This document shows positions 14,317 to 25,822 of a stretch of DNA of 64,000 bases, one piece after another. The first letter of the stretch is position 1. Every line of letters starts with the position of its first letter. This stretch comes from Loxodes magnus. Taxonomy: Eukaryota > Ciliophora > Karyorelictea > Loxodida > Loxodidae. Under the pieces are notes generated by a model. The model ran no database searches, was not told the origin of the DNA, and worked only from the letters and a program-made list of their open reading frames with translations. The DNA lies in the NCBI GenBank assembly GCA_946699065.1, contig CAMPDV010000150.1, forward strand, positions 62,001 to 126,000, read 5' to 3'. The translations under genes were made by a program, and so were the position numbers.

Positions 14317-14689
14317 TTTTATTTAATTTAAATCTAAGTAATTTTGTATACATTATTTTAAAGAACTTAACTCAAAAAATAGTTTGTTTTTAAGATTGAG
14401 TTTTTCTTTTCAAAATTTGTTTAAGTCCAAAAATACTTATTTTTTATCTAACTTAATTTAAAATGCTTTTAATTATATATTTCATTTCATTGGTTAATAA
14501 TACGAAATTTGATATCCTTAAATTGAATATGATTTAGATATTGTTATAGCATGCTCGTTAAGCTTTATATTTTTGAAAAATTGCGCTTAAAATACTGAAA
14601 TGTATATTAATTCATGCTTTATATTGATGGCTTATATAATAAATTTTAAGTGCTAATTTTTTTAAATAATATTTTTTTAAAACCGCCAT
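14317..14689. other. A+T-rich spacer right of the satellite
   Basis: The last satellite unit is broken off after CATACTTG, and ordinary A+T-rich unique DNA follows. I see no gene or repeat here. Confidence 0.5.
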
Positions 14690-14709
14690 GGTTGTTAGAA
14701 TGTGTACAA

Positions 14710-14970
14710 CTAAGTCATTTCATCAGATGTTGAGGAAGTTAAGTACCCATAATCGACTTTATTTCTTCCTCTGCTTTGTTCGGCCTCGAGACATAAGATC
14801 CTTAGACCTTCGGCACTTGCTAATTTTGATTTAATTCTGGAACGAATGGAGATGATATTGCGAGCTTCATCAAAGGTGGGGAATTTAAGTACCCATAATT
14901 GACACATGTCTTCCTCTGCTTTGGTGAAGCAATGAGACACAATCCTGTCATGTCCTTGGACCTTCAGCAA
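14710..14970 (-). CDS. 86-residue open frame in the island, possible gene remnant
   Basis: This is an 86-codon frame with no TAA, TAG or TGA inside, unusual for this A+T content. It includes AEEDMCQLWVLKFPTFDEAR, then NIISIRSRIKSKLASAEG. The two direct repeats fall in its N-terminal and C-terminal thirds in different relative frames. The second copy reads as a frameshifted version (KAEE..., LWVL... in separate frames), which suggests decay. If TAG is Gln the frame continues past 14710. No family was recognised, and it may be a broken element gene rather than an active one. Confidence 0.35.
   Translation of the reverse strand: MLKVQGHDRIVSHCFTKAEEDMCQLWVLKFPTFDEARNIISIRSRIKSKLASAEGLRILCLEAEQSRGRNKVDYGYLTSSTSDEMT
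14737..14826. repeat. direct repeat copy 1 of about 90 bp
   Basis: This copy shares TTAAGTACCCATAAT, CTTCCTCTGCTTTG, GAGACA-AA and AGACCTTC-GCA, in the same order, with the copy at 14882-14972. Copies are diverged and differ by small gaps. Confidence 0.75.
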
Positions 14971-14972
14971 GT
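14882..14972. repeat. direct repeat copy 2 of about 90 bp
   Basis: This is the partner of the copy at 14737-14826. It retains the longer form (CCTGTCATGTCC inserted relative to copy 1). Confidence 0.75.
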
Positions 14973-15001
14973 GATATAGATTACGAGTATTCTAAAATTA
15001 T

Positions 15002-15118
15002 ATCAGTATTGAACATTTTTATCAGTAATCAATAATTATACCAGTATTGAACAAGGTTTATCAGTGTCTGATAATTTCATCAGTAAGAAGCATTCTTGTC
15101 AGTATGAAACATTTTTTT
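15002..15118. repeat. six 19-bp iterated repeats (CAGT iterons)
   Basis: CAGT occurs at 15004, 15023, 15042, 15062, 15081 and 15100, giving steps of 19, 19, 20, 19 and 19 bp. Most copies are preceded by AT or TAT and followed by A/T-rich DNA, as in ATCAGTATTGAACATTTTT. Copies are degenerate outside the CAGTA core. Regular spacing of a short core is typical of protein-binding iterons or of the repeat arrays at the ends of some ciliate germline elements. Confidence 0.8.
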
Positions 15119-15123
15119 TAAAG

Positions 15124-15179
15124 AGCTGCGCACCAACGAGAGTGTTACACGCTCTATAATCAAATTTTTTTTTTTTTTA
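15124..15179. other. G+C-rich terminus with hairpin and T tract
   Basis: GAGCTGCGCACCAACGAGAG (15123-15142) precedes a small hairpin, GAGTGT-TAC-ACGCTC (about 15140-15154, one G-T pair). A run of about 15 T follows. This is the most G+C-rich short segment of the window. It could be an element end, a polymerase III type terminator after a small RNA, or both. No tRNA fold was found. Confidence 0.4.
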
Positions 15180-15251
15180 TTTAATAAAAAGAAGAGATTT
15201 ACAACTTGCATTTTTAAGATAGATTAAATACACTAAGAGAATTTGTAAAAA

Positions 15252-16500
15252 TTGTAATAAAGCATTTGATGCATTGACTAGAGTTCTTATGTTAAGTAAG
15301 AATAGCCAAAAATATTTAGAGTTAAATCTGCGATTAAAGTATCGTTAATTATTTAAAATATGATTCAAATAGCAACATTATTACTAATATCTAAATCTTC
15401 GGAAATAAAAGTTTAACTATTTAATAATGTTCTTTATAAATAAATAATTGCAAGCTGTATACTTGTGAAAAACGGAAAATTTGCAGGAAAGCTTAACCTT
15501 AAAAAATTTCCTAAATTTTAACGAGATAAAGATGAGAAAGATTATGATTAAAATGCAATAATGTAGAAATGTAGAAAAGAAATATTAAGTGTTTATATAT
15601 AATTAGGAATTATATTATAAAGAAGAATCATTTTTCCAGGAATAACTTTACATTTCATAATCTAAAATAAAATATAAAAGCTACCAGAATAGATTAAATT
15701 ATTTTATAAATGAATAATAGTAAAATTATCTATTTATATTATTTTCATTATTTACAAATATTAATTTTAATTTTATCTATAAAAGCTTGAAACTAAATAT
15801 TATTAAATTCTTTTATTTCTCTTATAAAATTATAATTTTAAATATTGCTATCTAAAATAACTTAAATACCTACTTATTATTATCTTTTTACGTAAAAAGG
15901 TATTGTATTTAAATTAAAAATTTTGAAGAGAGAAAAATGAGGTTACTAAAAAACCCATCAAGATAATAACTAAATAAAAAGAAAATGAGTAATAGACCTG
16001 AATTTCGCAAGTGAATATACGATTGGCATAATTAGGAGAGAAGCTTAATAGTATTGCATCAAATACTCAATTATGCATTTAAAAATTAAACCATTGGAGA
16101 TCCAATGAACATTGATACAAAGTAATTATTATTTTAAATAGAGAAAGACACGAAGAAAATGGTTTTACGGAGCAGAGAACTTTAAGTTATGTAATATTGC
16201 AATTAATTAAAAAATCAAAGATAGAAGAAAAGAATATTTTAAATAAATTAAAAAAATATATCATATACAATAAGAACAAATTTATGAAAGAAAGCTTTAC
16301 TAAGGATCATATTACACGAAAAAAAAATAGCAAACAATATTAAAATAAGGAAATTATCAAAGGAACATGAGGCTATATTATACTAGAAAAACAAAAAGAA
16401 AATTGAAAAGTAGGAAAAAATCTTTGAGAAACTTCGTAAGAAGCAGTAGAAATTCTATAAGGCCAGATTATCTAATTTTAAGAGGTTAACCAAATAATGC
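15252..16500 (+). CDS. possible protein-coding region, unidentified, probably spliced
   Basis: In the frame that includes ATG 15360, two stretches show a purine-first, pyrimidine-third pattern and many G-first codons: 15260-15600 (VKNGKFAGKLNLKKFPKFQR) and 15920-16490 (WISQVNIRLAQLGEKLNS, later ENGFTEQRTLSYVILQLIKK and GTWGYIILEK). Tryptophans come mostly from TGA (for example 15999, 16113). The A+T-rich part between them (about 15620-15910) could be an intron. Another frame also reads plausibly in places, so the call is tentative. No domain was identified. Confidence 0.35.
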
Positions 16501-17312
16501 TATTACCACTTCAAATAATAATAATTATTATTATTAATATTCTATAATAAAAGAAATTGAAAAAATAAATTTTAATTTTAACTTAAAATTTTAGTGACTT
16601 TTATTCAAAAAACATGAGAATTTATCAAGATAAAATCATTCTTAAAAATTTAATTTTTAATTTATAAAAGTGAAAAATTTCATTAAAACTTTAGAAGAAA
16701 AGAAAAGCCTATTATACTTTTAATTTTAATATATAATAAAAAATTTTTAATTTTTAAGATTAAAACTTAAATTTTTCATTAATTTATTATTAATTGTATT
16801 ATTTTCTATTAATATATTTCAACTACAATTAATAAACTTTATTGTTTTCTATTATTTTAATATAATTATAAAAATAAATGCTTTATGCTTCTTTACCTTT
16901 TGAATATCTTCATTTATTCAAATTATTTATTTTAACACTAAGTTTTAAAAAATAAAATTTTAAGATTGTTTTATTTATATTTATATTTTGTTCTTTTATA
17001 TCTGAAATAATTTAATATGGTTATTTTAATTTATTTTCAATTAAAAAAAAATTTTTCTTATAAAATTAAAATTAAATTAATAACTGAAATTATATCTTTA
17101 AATAACTTAAATAATATTTTAAATATTTTTTATTTTTTCATAACTAACTATAAAATAAAGCTAAGTAATTTTTACTTTTAATTATTTATTCTATTTATCT
17201 ATATATATTTACTTTCCTTCTAAATAAGTATCTATATTATCTACTATTTAAATATACTTTTATTATCTATTAAAACATTTCTTTAATTTCTTAATAATTC
17301 TTCTAATTTCTA
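16501..17312. other. very A+T-rich stretch, possible intron or spacer
   Basis: Long A, T and AAT/ATT runs occupy this stretch, with no repeat periodicity. A TTTCTAG just before 17314 resembles a 3' splice site. No gene is supported. Confidence 0.4.
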
Positions 17313-17313
17313 G

Positions 17314-18660
17314 ATCTATAAATTTATTTCAAATAATATAAAGAAATATCTTAAGTTAGTGAATAAATAATGGTATAAACTTATAAGTAAGAATCTCTCA
17401 TGAGCCAATTAAATTAAAGCAAAAAGTTAAGGTTTAGCAGCTTTTTATATTTTCTAATACATATATGAAAGCTAATAAGAATAAAAAAGTATTTGCAAAT
17501 TAGATTAAAGTTAATAAAAAATTATGTAATTGACAATCTAATTAGAAGATGAATCTATGATACTTTTAAGAAAAAAGGGTTCAAAATGTAGACTAGGCAA
17601 AGATAGAAATTTTAGATAAAATGTAATATATTAAAAATTTTAGAGAATTTAAGAGCAATATAGTAGTGAAGCAGATAAGAATAAAATAGAAAAATATATA
17701 ATATTTAAAATATATTAAAATATAATATCATAAAGCATTTCAGAAAGTAGACAGGAAATTTTAAAGATGATGAGTCAACATTAGAAGTAAAAATATATTA
17801 AATTGGAGATAAAAATTGAAATAAAGGGAAGAAGAATTAATATGAGACAAAGTATCTGCCTATTCGCAAATAGAGTATATACGGAGAGTATGTAAATAGT
17901 AATGTATATAAAGAGTATATTGAATTAAGAGTGAAAATATATATGTAAATTTGTGACTTCAAAAACATTTATTGAGAACAAGATATTAAGAATTATATAA
18001 ATAGTTAAATAAAATAGAGGAGTAGTGCTATTATAATTTTATTTAAGTGATTGAATATGTAAGTTTATAAAAAATAAATCAAAAATATCTAAATATTTCT
18101 AGGGATAAAAAATAAAAGTTTATTAATTTTATTTAATTTCCTTAAAAGCGATGTAAGCCATCTAAAATTAAAAGAAATTTGTAGTATAATGCTGCTAAAC
18201 AAATTTAATATATTTTTCATTAAAAAATGAATAAGTATTTTCTTTATTTTAAAAATAGATAATATAAGCATATAAAAGAGAAACTTAAATTAAATTATTC
18301 TAAACTTTAGAGATTAATATAACTTCTATATCTATCTTTACATTTATTTATATATTATTAAAAATATTAAGTGCAATTACTAATAAAAACATTATAACTA
18401 CTTTTAAAAAATATTTTTCAAATAAATTGCATTAATTTAAATTTGATTACTATAAACAAAAATAATTAAAGAATTGTTAAATATTAAAAAAAGAAAGATA
18501 TTATTAGAAATAGTTTAATATAAAAATCTTAATTTAATTCAAAGAATAGCTATTTAATCTAAAACAAATAAAAGAAAAATATGACAAAAGCATAGATATT
18601 TAGGAAATTGCTAAGTTTATTTAATTTAGAAAATATATTTAATCTATTTTTATAATTTTT
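17314..18660 (+). CDS. possible protein-coding region, unidentified
   Basis: One plus-strand frame stays coherent for about 440 codons with TAR = Gln and TGA = Trp. It includes KLISKNLSWANQIKAKSQG, DESMILLRKKGSKCRLGKDR and INMRQSICLFANRVYTESMQ. TGA codons at 17401 and 17932 read as Trp; TGA at 18052 could be Trp or the stop. The sequence is rich in Gln, Lys, Ile and Asn, and no family was recognised. It could be an exon of the same gene as the region at 15.25-16.5 kb, on the same strand. Confidence 0.33.
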
Positions 18661-18823
18661 ATTTGAGAAATATTTTTTCTTTTTTAATAAAAAATCAAAT
18701 AAGTTATTATGAATTTTTGGGTAATTATCTAATTCACAAAAAATATAAAATAGTAAATATAATATTTAAATTTTATTCTTTCAAGTTTTTCTATAGAAGG
18801 AAAGTTTTATTTTTACCACTGTA

Positions 18824-20233
18824 ATGAAATTAATTAGTTCTTACATTAAAAAAATTTTTCAAGGAATAAAAATACAAGCATAATTTTTATATTGTTATTG
18901 GTTTTTTGGAATTATTTTATATCTTTTATAGAGTATCTCAAAAATTTCTAGATAATCTAAGCTTAATAGGAAGGGCTTTTAATTAAATAAGCTACTAAGA
19001 TGTTATATTTTATAAATGAAAATGCTTGAAATAATAATAAATGATTGCAAATTTAATTTCATATTAATAAAATTATAATAAACTTTAATCATTTTAAATC
19101 AAAATTGTAATTATCATGTTCATTATTCTAAAATTTAAAACAATAATAGTTAATATTTATTACTATTAATATGAGTTGATATATTTGAGAATAATTTAAG
19201 TTTTTGATTATTTACTCTAAATTAACTAATTTCCAAAAATATATGATAAAGTTATTAAACTTAAAGCCAAATATTAAAAAAATCTACCTCTAAAACTTTC
19301 ATGAGTATAAGTTTATTTTTTTTTACTTTTTTTATAGATTTTCGAAAAAAATTTTATATAATAATTATCATAGATTTTAAGGAAAAAATATTTTAAAATC
19401 TAGAAGAATGTTAAAATCCTTTTAATATAACTTACAGCATTTTACTATATCTATTGAATAATTATTTATAAAATAAATTAATAATATGAAAATAATAAAA
19501 TTTTAATAAAGGTTTTCAAATTCATTCAAAGTATTTAATATTATAGCATTAATTTATAAAAAATAATTGTGTGCATCCTACAACCTTATATCACAAATAT
19601 TTAGTAAAAGTTTCTAAAAAGTTGTCTTATTATTATTTATAGTTAACAAAAGTACTCTTATATGAAGAAATAAATCCTGCGATTTTTAATTGTATACATT
19701 TTACTATAATATCTAGAAGGAAATTTCTTTAATTCTGAGAATATAATTTAGTTTCATATAGATAAAAATAGATAAGATACTTAGCAATCTTGATAGTTTT
19801 TAAATTCTCTTTTAATCTTTTAACCAAATATTATTTGAAGTAAATATATATAAAGCATTATCTTTCTTAATAACTTAAAATTAAATTCGAAAAAACCAAT
19901 TTCACTCAATCCTATTTATTTATTTAAAGGTTTAAAACTCTTAATTTTCTATCTAATGAAATAGAGATCTTTAATCCTAGTATAAAATCATTTCAAAATT
20001 TTTTTAAGATAAAAATTTATGAAAGTTAACAAGAAAATCCTGGACTAAGATAAAAATTAAATTCTATGATTTACTTAAAAATTCTTAATTTTACTTTAGA
20101 AAAAAAGCAAAAAGTTATCATAAGCAGGATATATCAAAAAATTAGGAATTGAGAATGACTTGCTAGCATTCACAATTAGAAGTTTCTGTGAAGAAATAAA
20201 ATAAGATAGATAATTAGAAATATAGATATATGA
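18824..20233 (+). CDS. possible 470-codon gene, unidentified
   Basis: This frame runs from ATG 18824 to a TGA at 20231-20233 without a frame change. It reads MKLISSYIKKIFQGIKIQ at the start, then NNCVHPTTLYHKYLVKVSKK and a Lys/Phe/Leu-rich body with few charged clusters. Several internal TGA codons would be Trp. Basic residues and hydrophobic stretches are interspersed with no recognisable domain. The end is uncertain because the frame stays open beyond it. Composition alone does not prove coding in this code. Confidence 0.33.
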
Positions 20234-21950
20234 TAGAAAAATTATTATATAATTTCTTTGAAATTTTCTAACTTTAAAGTTAAATAAGGATTTTCAATCA
20301 AAAGCTCAACTAAACGATATCTTTTTATTATTAAACATCTTGTTAATTCTGCATACTTTAATCTTTTTAATTATTCTAATACTTTTGAGCATTAAAGATA
20401 AAATAGTAACTGAAAATAATCATTACATCTCTTCTTAGTATTCTCTTTTGTATATTTTCTTATATATTAATAAAAAATGCTAGCTTTGCTTTCTTTATAA
20501 ATCTAATTAATAATGCTTATAAAAACAGCTAGATAATTTAAATATTCTATTATTTAGAGTATTAATACCACCTAAAGATGTAATTATTTCTAAATCTATT
20601 GAAATTTATATAGACAAAGGAATTGCTTTAGGATATTTTTTTGATTAAATATAATGAAATTAATAATAATTAGATATTTAGTAGATAAATAGACTGTTAA
20701 AAGTAAAAATTCCAATCTTAGTGCCTACTAACTCAGGGTACTATGTAATCTTTCTCAAAAGTTTGGATGTATCTTTAGCAACTTTAAAATTACTAAAGCT
20801 CTAACTAATTTTTCTTAAATCCTTGCATAAATAAACTAACCCTTAGATTTAACTATTGAGCAGCTTTAGCATATAATACCAAATATTTTTCTGTCAATAT
20901 TTTGCATAACAATCTTAAGAATCTACTTTTGATTGCAAGCATACCCTCCAAAAAGGATTAATAACTCAAGATTAACGGTAAACAGTATAAAAACCTAGAA
21001 AGAGATATGCCAATAACTAGCCATTAATCAGACTGATTTTTATACTAAAGAATTTTATTTTTATCTTAGACTTAGATTTTGCTCCTCCAATTGAAAAGGT
21101 ACTTTCTTCTCTAAAGCCAATTTATTGAATCTGAACAACAAATTTATTTTATGGCGAACTACAACGTTATCTTATATTTCATCCTTATAATAATAATTTT
21201 CTACTGTTTTAATTTCGTAAAAGCTTGAAATCATTATATTCTAAGTCCCCTGAAGCAAAAATAAAATTCTTAGCTGCTTCGATGCCAAGATCAAATCTTC
21301 CTGCGATTATACCACTTTTCTTAGCACACTAGTAATCAAGGAAATCTATCTTATAAATTATAATCAATTTGCATTCATTAAATTTCTTTTTAATGATTTC
21401 GACAAAATATAGAGAACAATGAACTAGAAATAATTATAAAAATTGGTTTAAGCTAAAGTTATAAGATATATCATAAGCAATAGACCTATTAAATTTAAAT
21501 AATTCTCCTATTCTTTCAATTATATTTAATTAAATTAAAATTTATAATATTTGAAGGAATGATTTCATAATTAATAAAGTTAATGAGTAGGATTTAATAT
21601 TAAATTTTATAATTGGAAAGAAATTTAAATTATGGGAATTCAACTTCTGTAATCTTTCTATTTTTCAGAAATTAATCCAGATTTTTTGTTCAACTATGCA
21701 TTCTAACTTTGACAGCTTAAAATTTTAATATGGAATTAATAAAATGAATAATTAATTTCTTTAGCTTTAGAAGTGAATACTGGTAATAAAAACTTGTTTA
21801 AGTGTATTTAATATGAAATGCTTACTAGATATATATTTAGTATTTTCAATTTTTCTTCTTTTTAAAATTCGTTTGAGATAAACATTTTTTTCGCTCTCTT
21901 ATAAATCCAATGTAATTTATCCAAACTTTTCCTCTGTTTGATTAATTATT
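20234..21950. other. coding-like stretch, strand and frame unresolved
   Basis: G+C content is a little higher than the flanks. On the minus strand one frame gives SGIIAGRFDLGIEAAKNFIF (about 21310-21250), and another gives YRLVELLIENPYLTLKLENF (about 20320-20260). On the plus strand a frame gives FDAKIKSSCDYTTFLSTLVI over the same area. All look protein-like, so at most one is real and introns are likely. A gene is probably present but cannot be drawn by eye. Confidence 0.35.
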
Positions 21951-22899
21951 CATAAATAAAAGAGGTAGCATTATATATAATATAGTTAGGTACTCTTAAA
22001 GAAAATATAAATGATGCTTATAACTTAAAAATAAAATTAAGAGCAATAAGCATTAAATCTTAAAACTAAGCTTAGATATATAAAAAATAAAGGATTTAAA
22101 TAATTTCATTTATATTGCATCTACTATATATAAAAAGTTAATTCTAATTTATATTCTTACAAAGGATTGCTACTGGAATCTATCTGATAAAATCGCTATG
22201 TACTTCAATTATTAGAATAATTGGAGAATATAAATCGACCACGAGGATAACGTAAGAAAAATCTAATTTTGACAAGTTTTAGCTTATAAAAATTAAATAT
22301 AGAAGAGACTAAATTTTAGTAGTATTTAATAAAGGAAGATATGCCTTGAATAATAAACTTTTTGATCTCATATTTCTTTATTTGATTTAATTATAGCTAA
22401 CTAGGATATATTTTATAAAGAAGAGAGTCTAATACATTTATATAGCTTTTATATTATCTAATAATTTTATAGAAATGCAAATGAAGATACTTACTAGTTA
22501 GAAGTGTATTATAAGACAAATGTTTATTTTTTAATTAAATTTAAATTAATAGACTTTATCTTTTCAGTTTTTAAAGAATCTTCCTTCTTAATCTTCATAA
22601 AATGAATGATATAAATCTTAGTTTTTCTTTTATTTAATAATTTTTAAGAAATGAGTAAACAAAAATTAAAATTAAGTGAAGAGTAAAAAATTAATTGAAA
22701 TAAAAATTAAAAATTTCAAGAAAGAAAACTTTTAGGTAGCTGATTCTTGCTTATTTAAATGAATATAATGTATATTAATAAATTATAATAATCTTAATAA
22801 AATGAAGATTATGATGTTTTAATTAAATGTTTAATTAAATATTTTAAAATAAGTTATATCCTAGGTTATAACTATTAACTTTTTTCTTTAATTTAAACT
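21951..22899. other. A+T-rich DNA with a weak coding-like patch
   Basis: The segment at 22160-22400 reads on the plus strand as NRYVLQLLEQLENINRPRGQ, with other frames nearly as good. The rest is A+T-rich with no repeat. No call is made. Confidence 0.3.
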
Positions 22900-24330
22900 G
22901 GTATTTTTGAGTTAGATTTTTAATTCTTAGAAGCTTATGAATACCCTTAGTAGATTTAATTTAAGGAAAAATTATTTTTGCTTTTATTTTTTTTTGCTAA
23001 AATATCGTCTATTTTTTTAATATTTCTTAGGATTTGCTCTTGTTTTATTGTATCTTTTTGCTTTTGTAAATTTTCAAAAGACATATCATTAATATGTGCT
23101 TGTACATGAGAAAAGATAACCAAGCTTGTTATATCGAAGATAATAAAATATTAGCTTCTTAATTATTAGTGGTTTTATAGTTTAGATTGAAAAACATAAA
23201 TTAATAATTCATACTTTAAATATATAAAAAAAGTTTAAGGTTTAATAGATATTTATTTCAATAACAGATTTCACTCACACATTTATTTAACTAATTTCTA
23301 CTGAATTTTTTTCAATAATTATTTAAATTTATACCTCATTATGATATTTATTTCCTTTATTAAATAAATTATCTATCATTATAACTCTTTTCTTAGTAAA
23401 ATATTTTTCTTTGTCCTTAAACTTAACTAAATCTCTTTTAATTATTATTTTGGTTTATTTAGTTTATAAATTTATAAGTTATTACTAAAATCTATTATAA
23501 AAAACATTTTTATTTTTATTATCTAAGCAATTTCCTATTTTCGTAATTTATTCAGAAGTTTCTTTTTATTAATAATTTTATCTATTAAGGAGATTTGATA
23601 GATTTGAATCAACTATAAAATAATAATTAATTTATAATGTTGAGTAATTAAATAGGTAGATATATTGTAGTAAATTATTTTAAATACACTTTAGATTTAT
23701 TTACTAAGGAACTAAATGATTTTATCTGCTTTAATTTTATCTTAAATCATATATAATTTTTCATTTTTAATTATTTCTAATTTTGTTATTTCTAAGTTTT
23801 ATTTGAATAATAGCCAGATATTGGGTAAACTTGAATAATATTTATGACTTACTATTTTTATTTGTGAAGAATAAGCTTCTATTCTTTTTATTCAATTAAT
23901 CTATAAAGAAATAAAAATTTAATTATTTTTATACATTTTTTAATTATTTTGTATAGCTAATACTTATATTTTTGGTATGTAGAATAAATAATTTATTTTT
24001 TGGTTTATTTATTTTTCTCTGAAATATCAGATTCTTTCTACAAAATCTTCATTAAGTTTTTTATCAAAAGAGTTATAAACTTCTAAGAATGCTTTTAATT
24101 TTAAACTCACCATATGAACGTAGTTATTAGTTAGAATTTAAAATTCTTTATTATGTAAAATATTTTTTTCTTAAATGCGCTAATAGTATGATTTAGTATC
24201 CTTTCATTATTTATAATATTTTATTGAGCTAGCATAATAATTTGCTTAAAATTAGATGATGAGAATTTATATTTATTCTTTATTTGTTTATGCTAACTAG
24301 TTGCTTATTTAGATAAAATTCATATCCTCA
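22900..24330 (-). CDS. possible protein-coding region, unidentified, frame change inside
   Basis: Minus-strand segments have strong purine-first codon patterns. They include FDKKLNEDFVERIWYFREKQ (about 24080-24000), LPNIWLLFKQNLEITKLEII (about 23830-23770), KRVIMIDNLFNKGNKYHNEV (about 23400-23330) and HINDMSFENLQKQKDTIKQE (about 23095-23035). The right half is in one frame, and the frame changes near 23560, which fits an intron or a one-base error. The product would be Lys/Asn/Gln-rich with coiled-coil tendency near its end. No domain was recognised. Confidence 0.38.
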
Positions 24331-25085
24331 CTATTAATTAATTATAATATAAAGCTATAGATTAAAAATTTTGAAGAGAAAATTAAGAGAAGAAAGGCTA
24401 TATGTTCTAATTAAATAAATAGATATTATTAAAGAGGTTTATTGTATATCTGGATATTAATTTTTTAATAAAAATAAATTATCTTTCAATCCAGAGTTTT
24501 AAATAGCTTTTTACCTTACTTTCTAATAAATTTGCTCTTTTATTATTATTTTAGATATATTTCTCTTATTATTTATTTATTTTTATCAGACTTTTAATTT
24601 TAAAGATTCGTAATTTAAATAATTAATTCTATAGCAAATATATTTATCCTCTTTATAGTACCCAGCTTTATAATTTAATTGATTTTAGATTTATTTGTTA
24701 ATCTCAATTTTCTTCTAAAGTTTATTGTAAGTTATGATTTTCTAATTTTTCTAAAGTTATAATAGTTCTAAATTACCTTATTCATTTTTATTTCCATATT
24801 ATGGTTCTTTTGTCTCTAAAATTTAGAAATCCTCTATTAGCTAGATCTCTTTTTAATATATTATAGTTGTAAAGTATCAGATAAATAGGAATAAATGGAA
24901 ACATTGCTGTTTTATGTTAAACTAACCTCTCTTTTTTATTTTTGCTTTATAAAGGTATCTCATCTTTATATGTTTTAAATATAATCTATAAACAATAAAC
25001 ATTTCTTGCTAAATTTCATAGATTAAGCCTTTATTTAATCTAATTTAAAAAATTAGAAAATGTATGAGTTGATTGTGAGCTAAGA
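24331..25085. other. A+T-rich spacer
   Basis: Mostly T-rich DNA lies between a probable minus-strand gene and a probable plus-strand gene. Their 5' ends would face each other across it, so promoters could lie here. No specific element is supported. Confidence 0.4.
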
Positions 25086-25707
25086 ATGAAAGTAACTAAA
25101 TTGAAATAATGAGACATGGCTTCAATTAAAACATACATTGAAGAAATAAGCATTGAGCAAGAAAAATAATGCTAGCTAATGAAAAAAGAAAACATAAGAA
25201 TAATATAAAAAATGTTTAGAAATTATTGGACTAATTTTAAAGTATTCGAAGAGTAGAAATTTGCAAATCTTAAGTAATCCTTACATCATAAACCTAAAAA
25301 CAAGCAAAATCAAACAGTAGTAGAATCTTATAAGAAAAATTTAATCTGTTAAGATGTCTAAATTAAATAATTAAAATGTATATAAAATAAAAATCTTAAC
25401 TTAATAGAAGATTGTTTCATGCATCTCTCTTAAGTTATAAAATCTATAAATGTATATTTTCTTAAAATTATGAAGTTTCATTTTAATTATTAAGTCTAAC
25501 AAGTATTTTCTCAAAGAAACTTAAACTTTATTAGTGAAATAATTAATAATCTCCTTTCAATATGAAATTTAGATATGTAAGATTATTATATATAACTTTA
25601 GGGTTATTCCTTAAATAAAGTTCAATTATTTCATACAATTTGGAATTTAATAAGAGAAGATCTAAAAGAAGCATTTTTAATTAGTTAAAGACAAATTAGA
25701 TCATAAG
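25086..25707 (+). CDS. probable small protein, unidentified
   Basis: The frame opens at ATG 25086 (alternative ATG 25116) and reads MKVTKLKQWDMASIKTYIEE, then MFRNYWTNFKVFEEQKFANL and, after an internal TGA at 25563, TIWNLIREDLKEAFLISQRQ. It is a charged, helical-looking protein of about 205 residues or more with no signal peptide or membrane segment. TAA/TAG are read as Gln and TGA as Trp. No in-frame TGA is available as a stop before 25884, so the end is unknown. Termination at one of the TAA/TAG codons in the following minisatellite is possible if those codons can also stop translation. The next gene starts about 115 bp downstream on the same strand. Confidence 0.42.
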
Positions 25708-25806
25708 TTAGGGATAAATTAAGAATAAAATAGGGATAAATTAGGGATAAATTAGGGATAAATTAGGGGTAATTTAAGAATAAATTAGGTATAATTTAAT
25801 TTTAAT
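25708..25806. repeat. 11-bp minisatellite, about 9 degenerate units
   Basis: Units of the type TTAGGGATAAA recur in register every 11 bp (25708, 25719, 25730, 25741, 25752, 25763, 25774, 25785, 25796). Variants include TTAAGAATAAA and TTAGGTATAAT. The array fills most of the gap upstream of the large gene. Several units contain TTAGGG. Confidence 0.85.
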
Positions 25807-25822
25807 TTAATTTTTAATAAAA

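Larger units (their letters stand above)
14690..15180. mobile_element. G+C-richer island, possible mobile-element terminus or remnant
   Basis: A sharply bounded block of about 490 bp stands out from its A+T-rich surroundings by base composition. In order it contains two diverged direct repeats, six 19-bp iterated repeats, a short G+C-rich segment with a hairpin, and a run of about 15 T. Large Tetrahymena germline elements (Tlr family, Maverick-like) are known to end in variable direct-repeat arrays followed by a short conserved terminal sequence. The arrangement here is reminiscent of that, but no matching inverted copy was found in the window and no transposase or polymerase gene is visible. 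An insertion remnant, a satellite seed or a short non-autonomous element are all possible. Confidence 0.4.

Noticed and set aside
18089-18271. Minus-strand 60-codon open frame
   Set aside because: It is hydrophobic Ile/Leu/Lys-rich A+T-type sequence with no motif. It lies antisense to a more coherent plus-strand reading.
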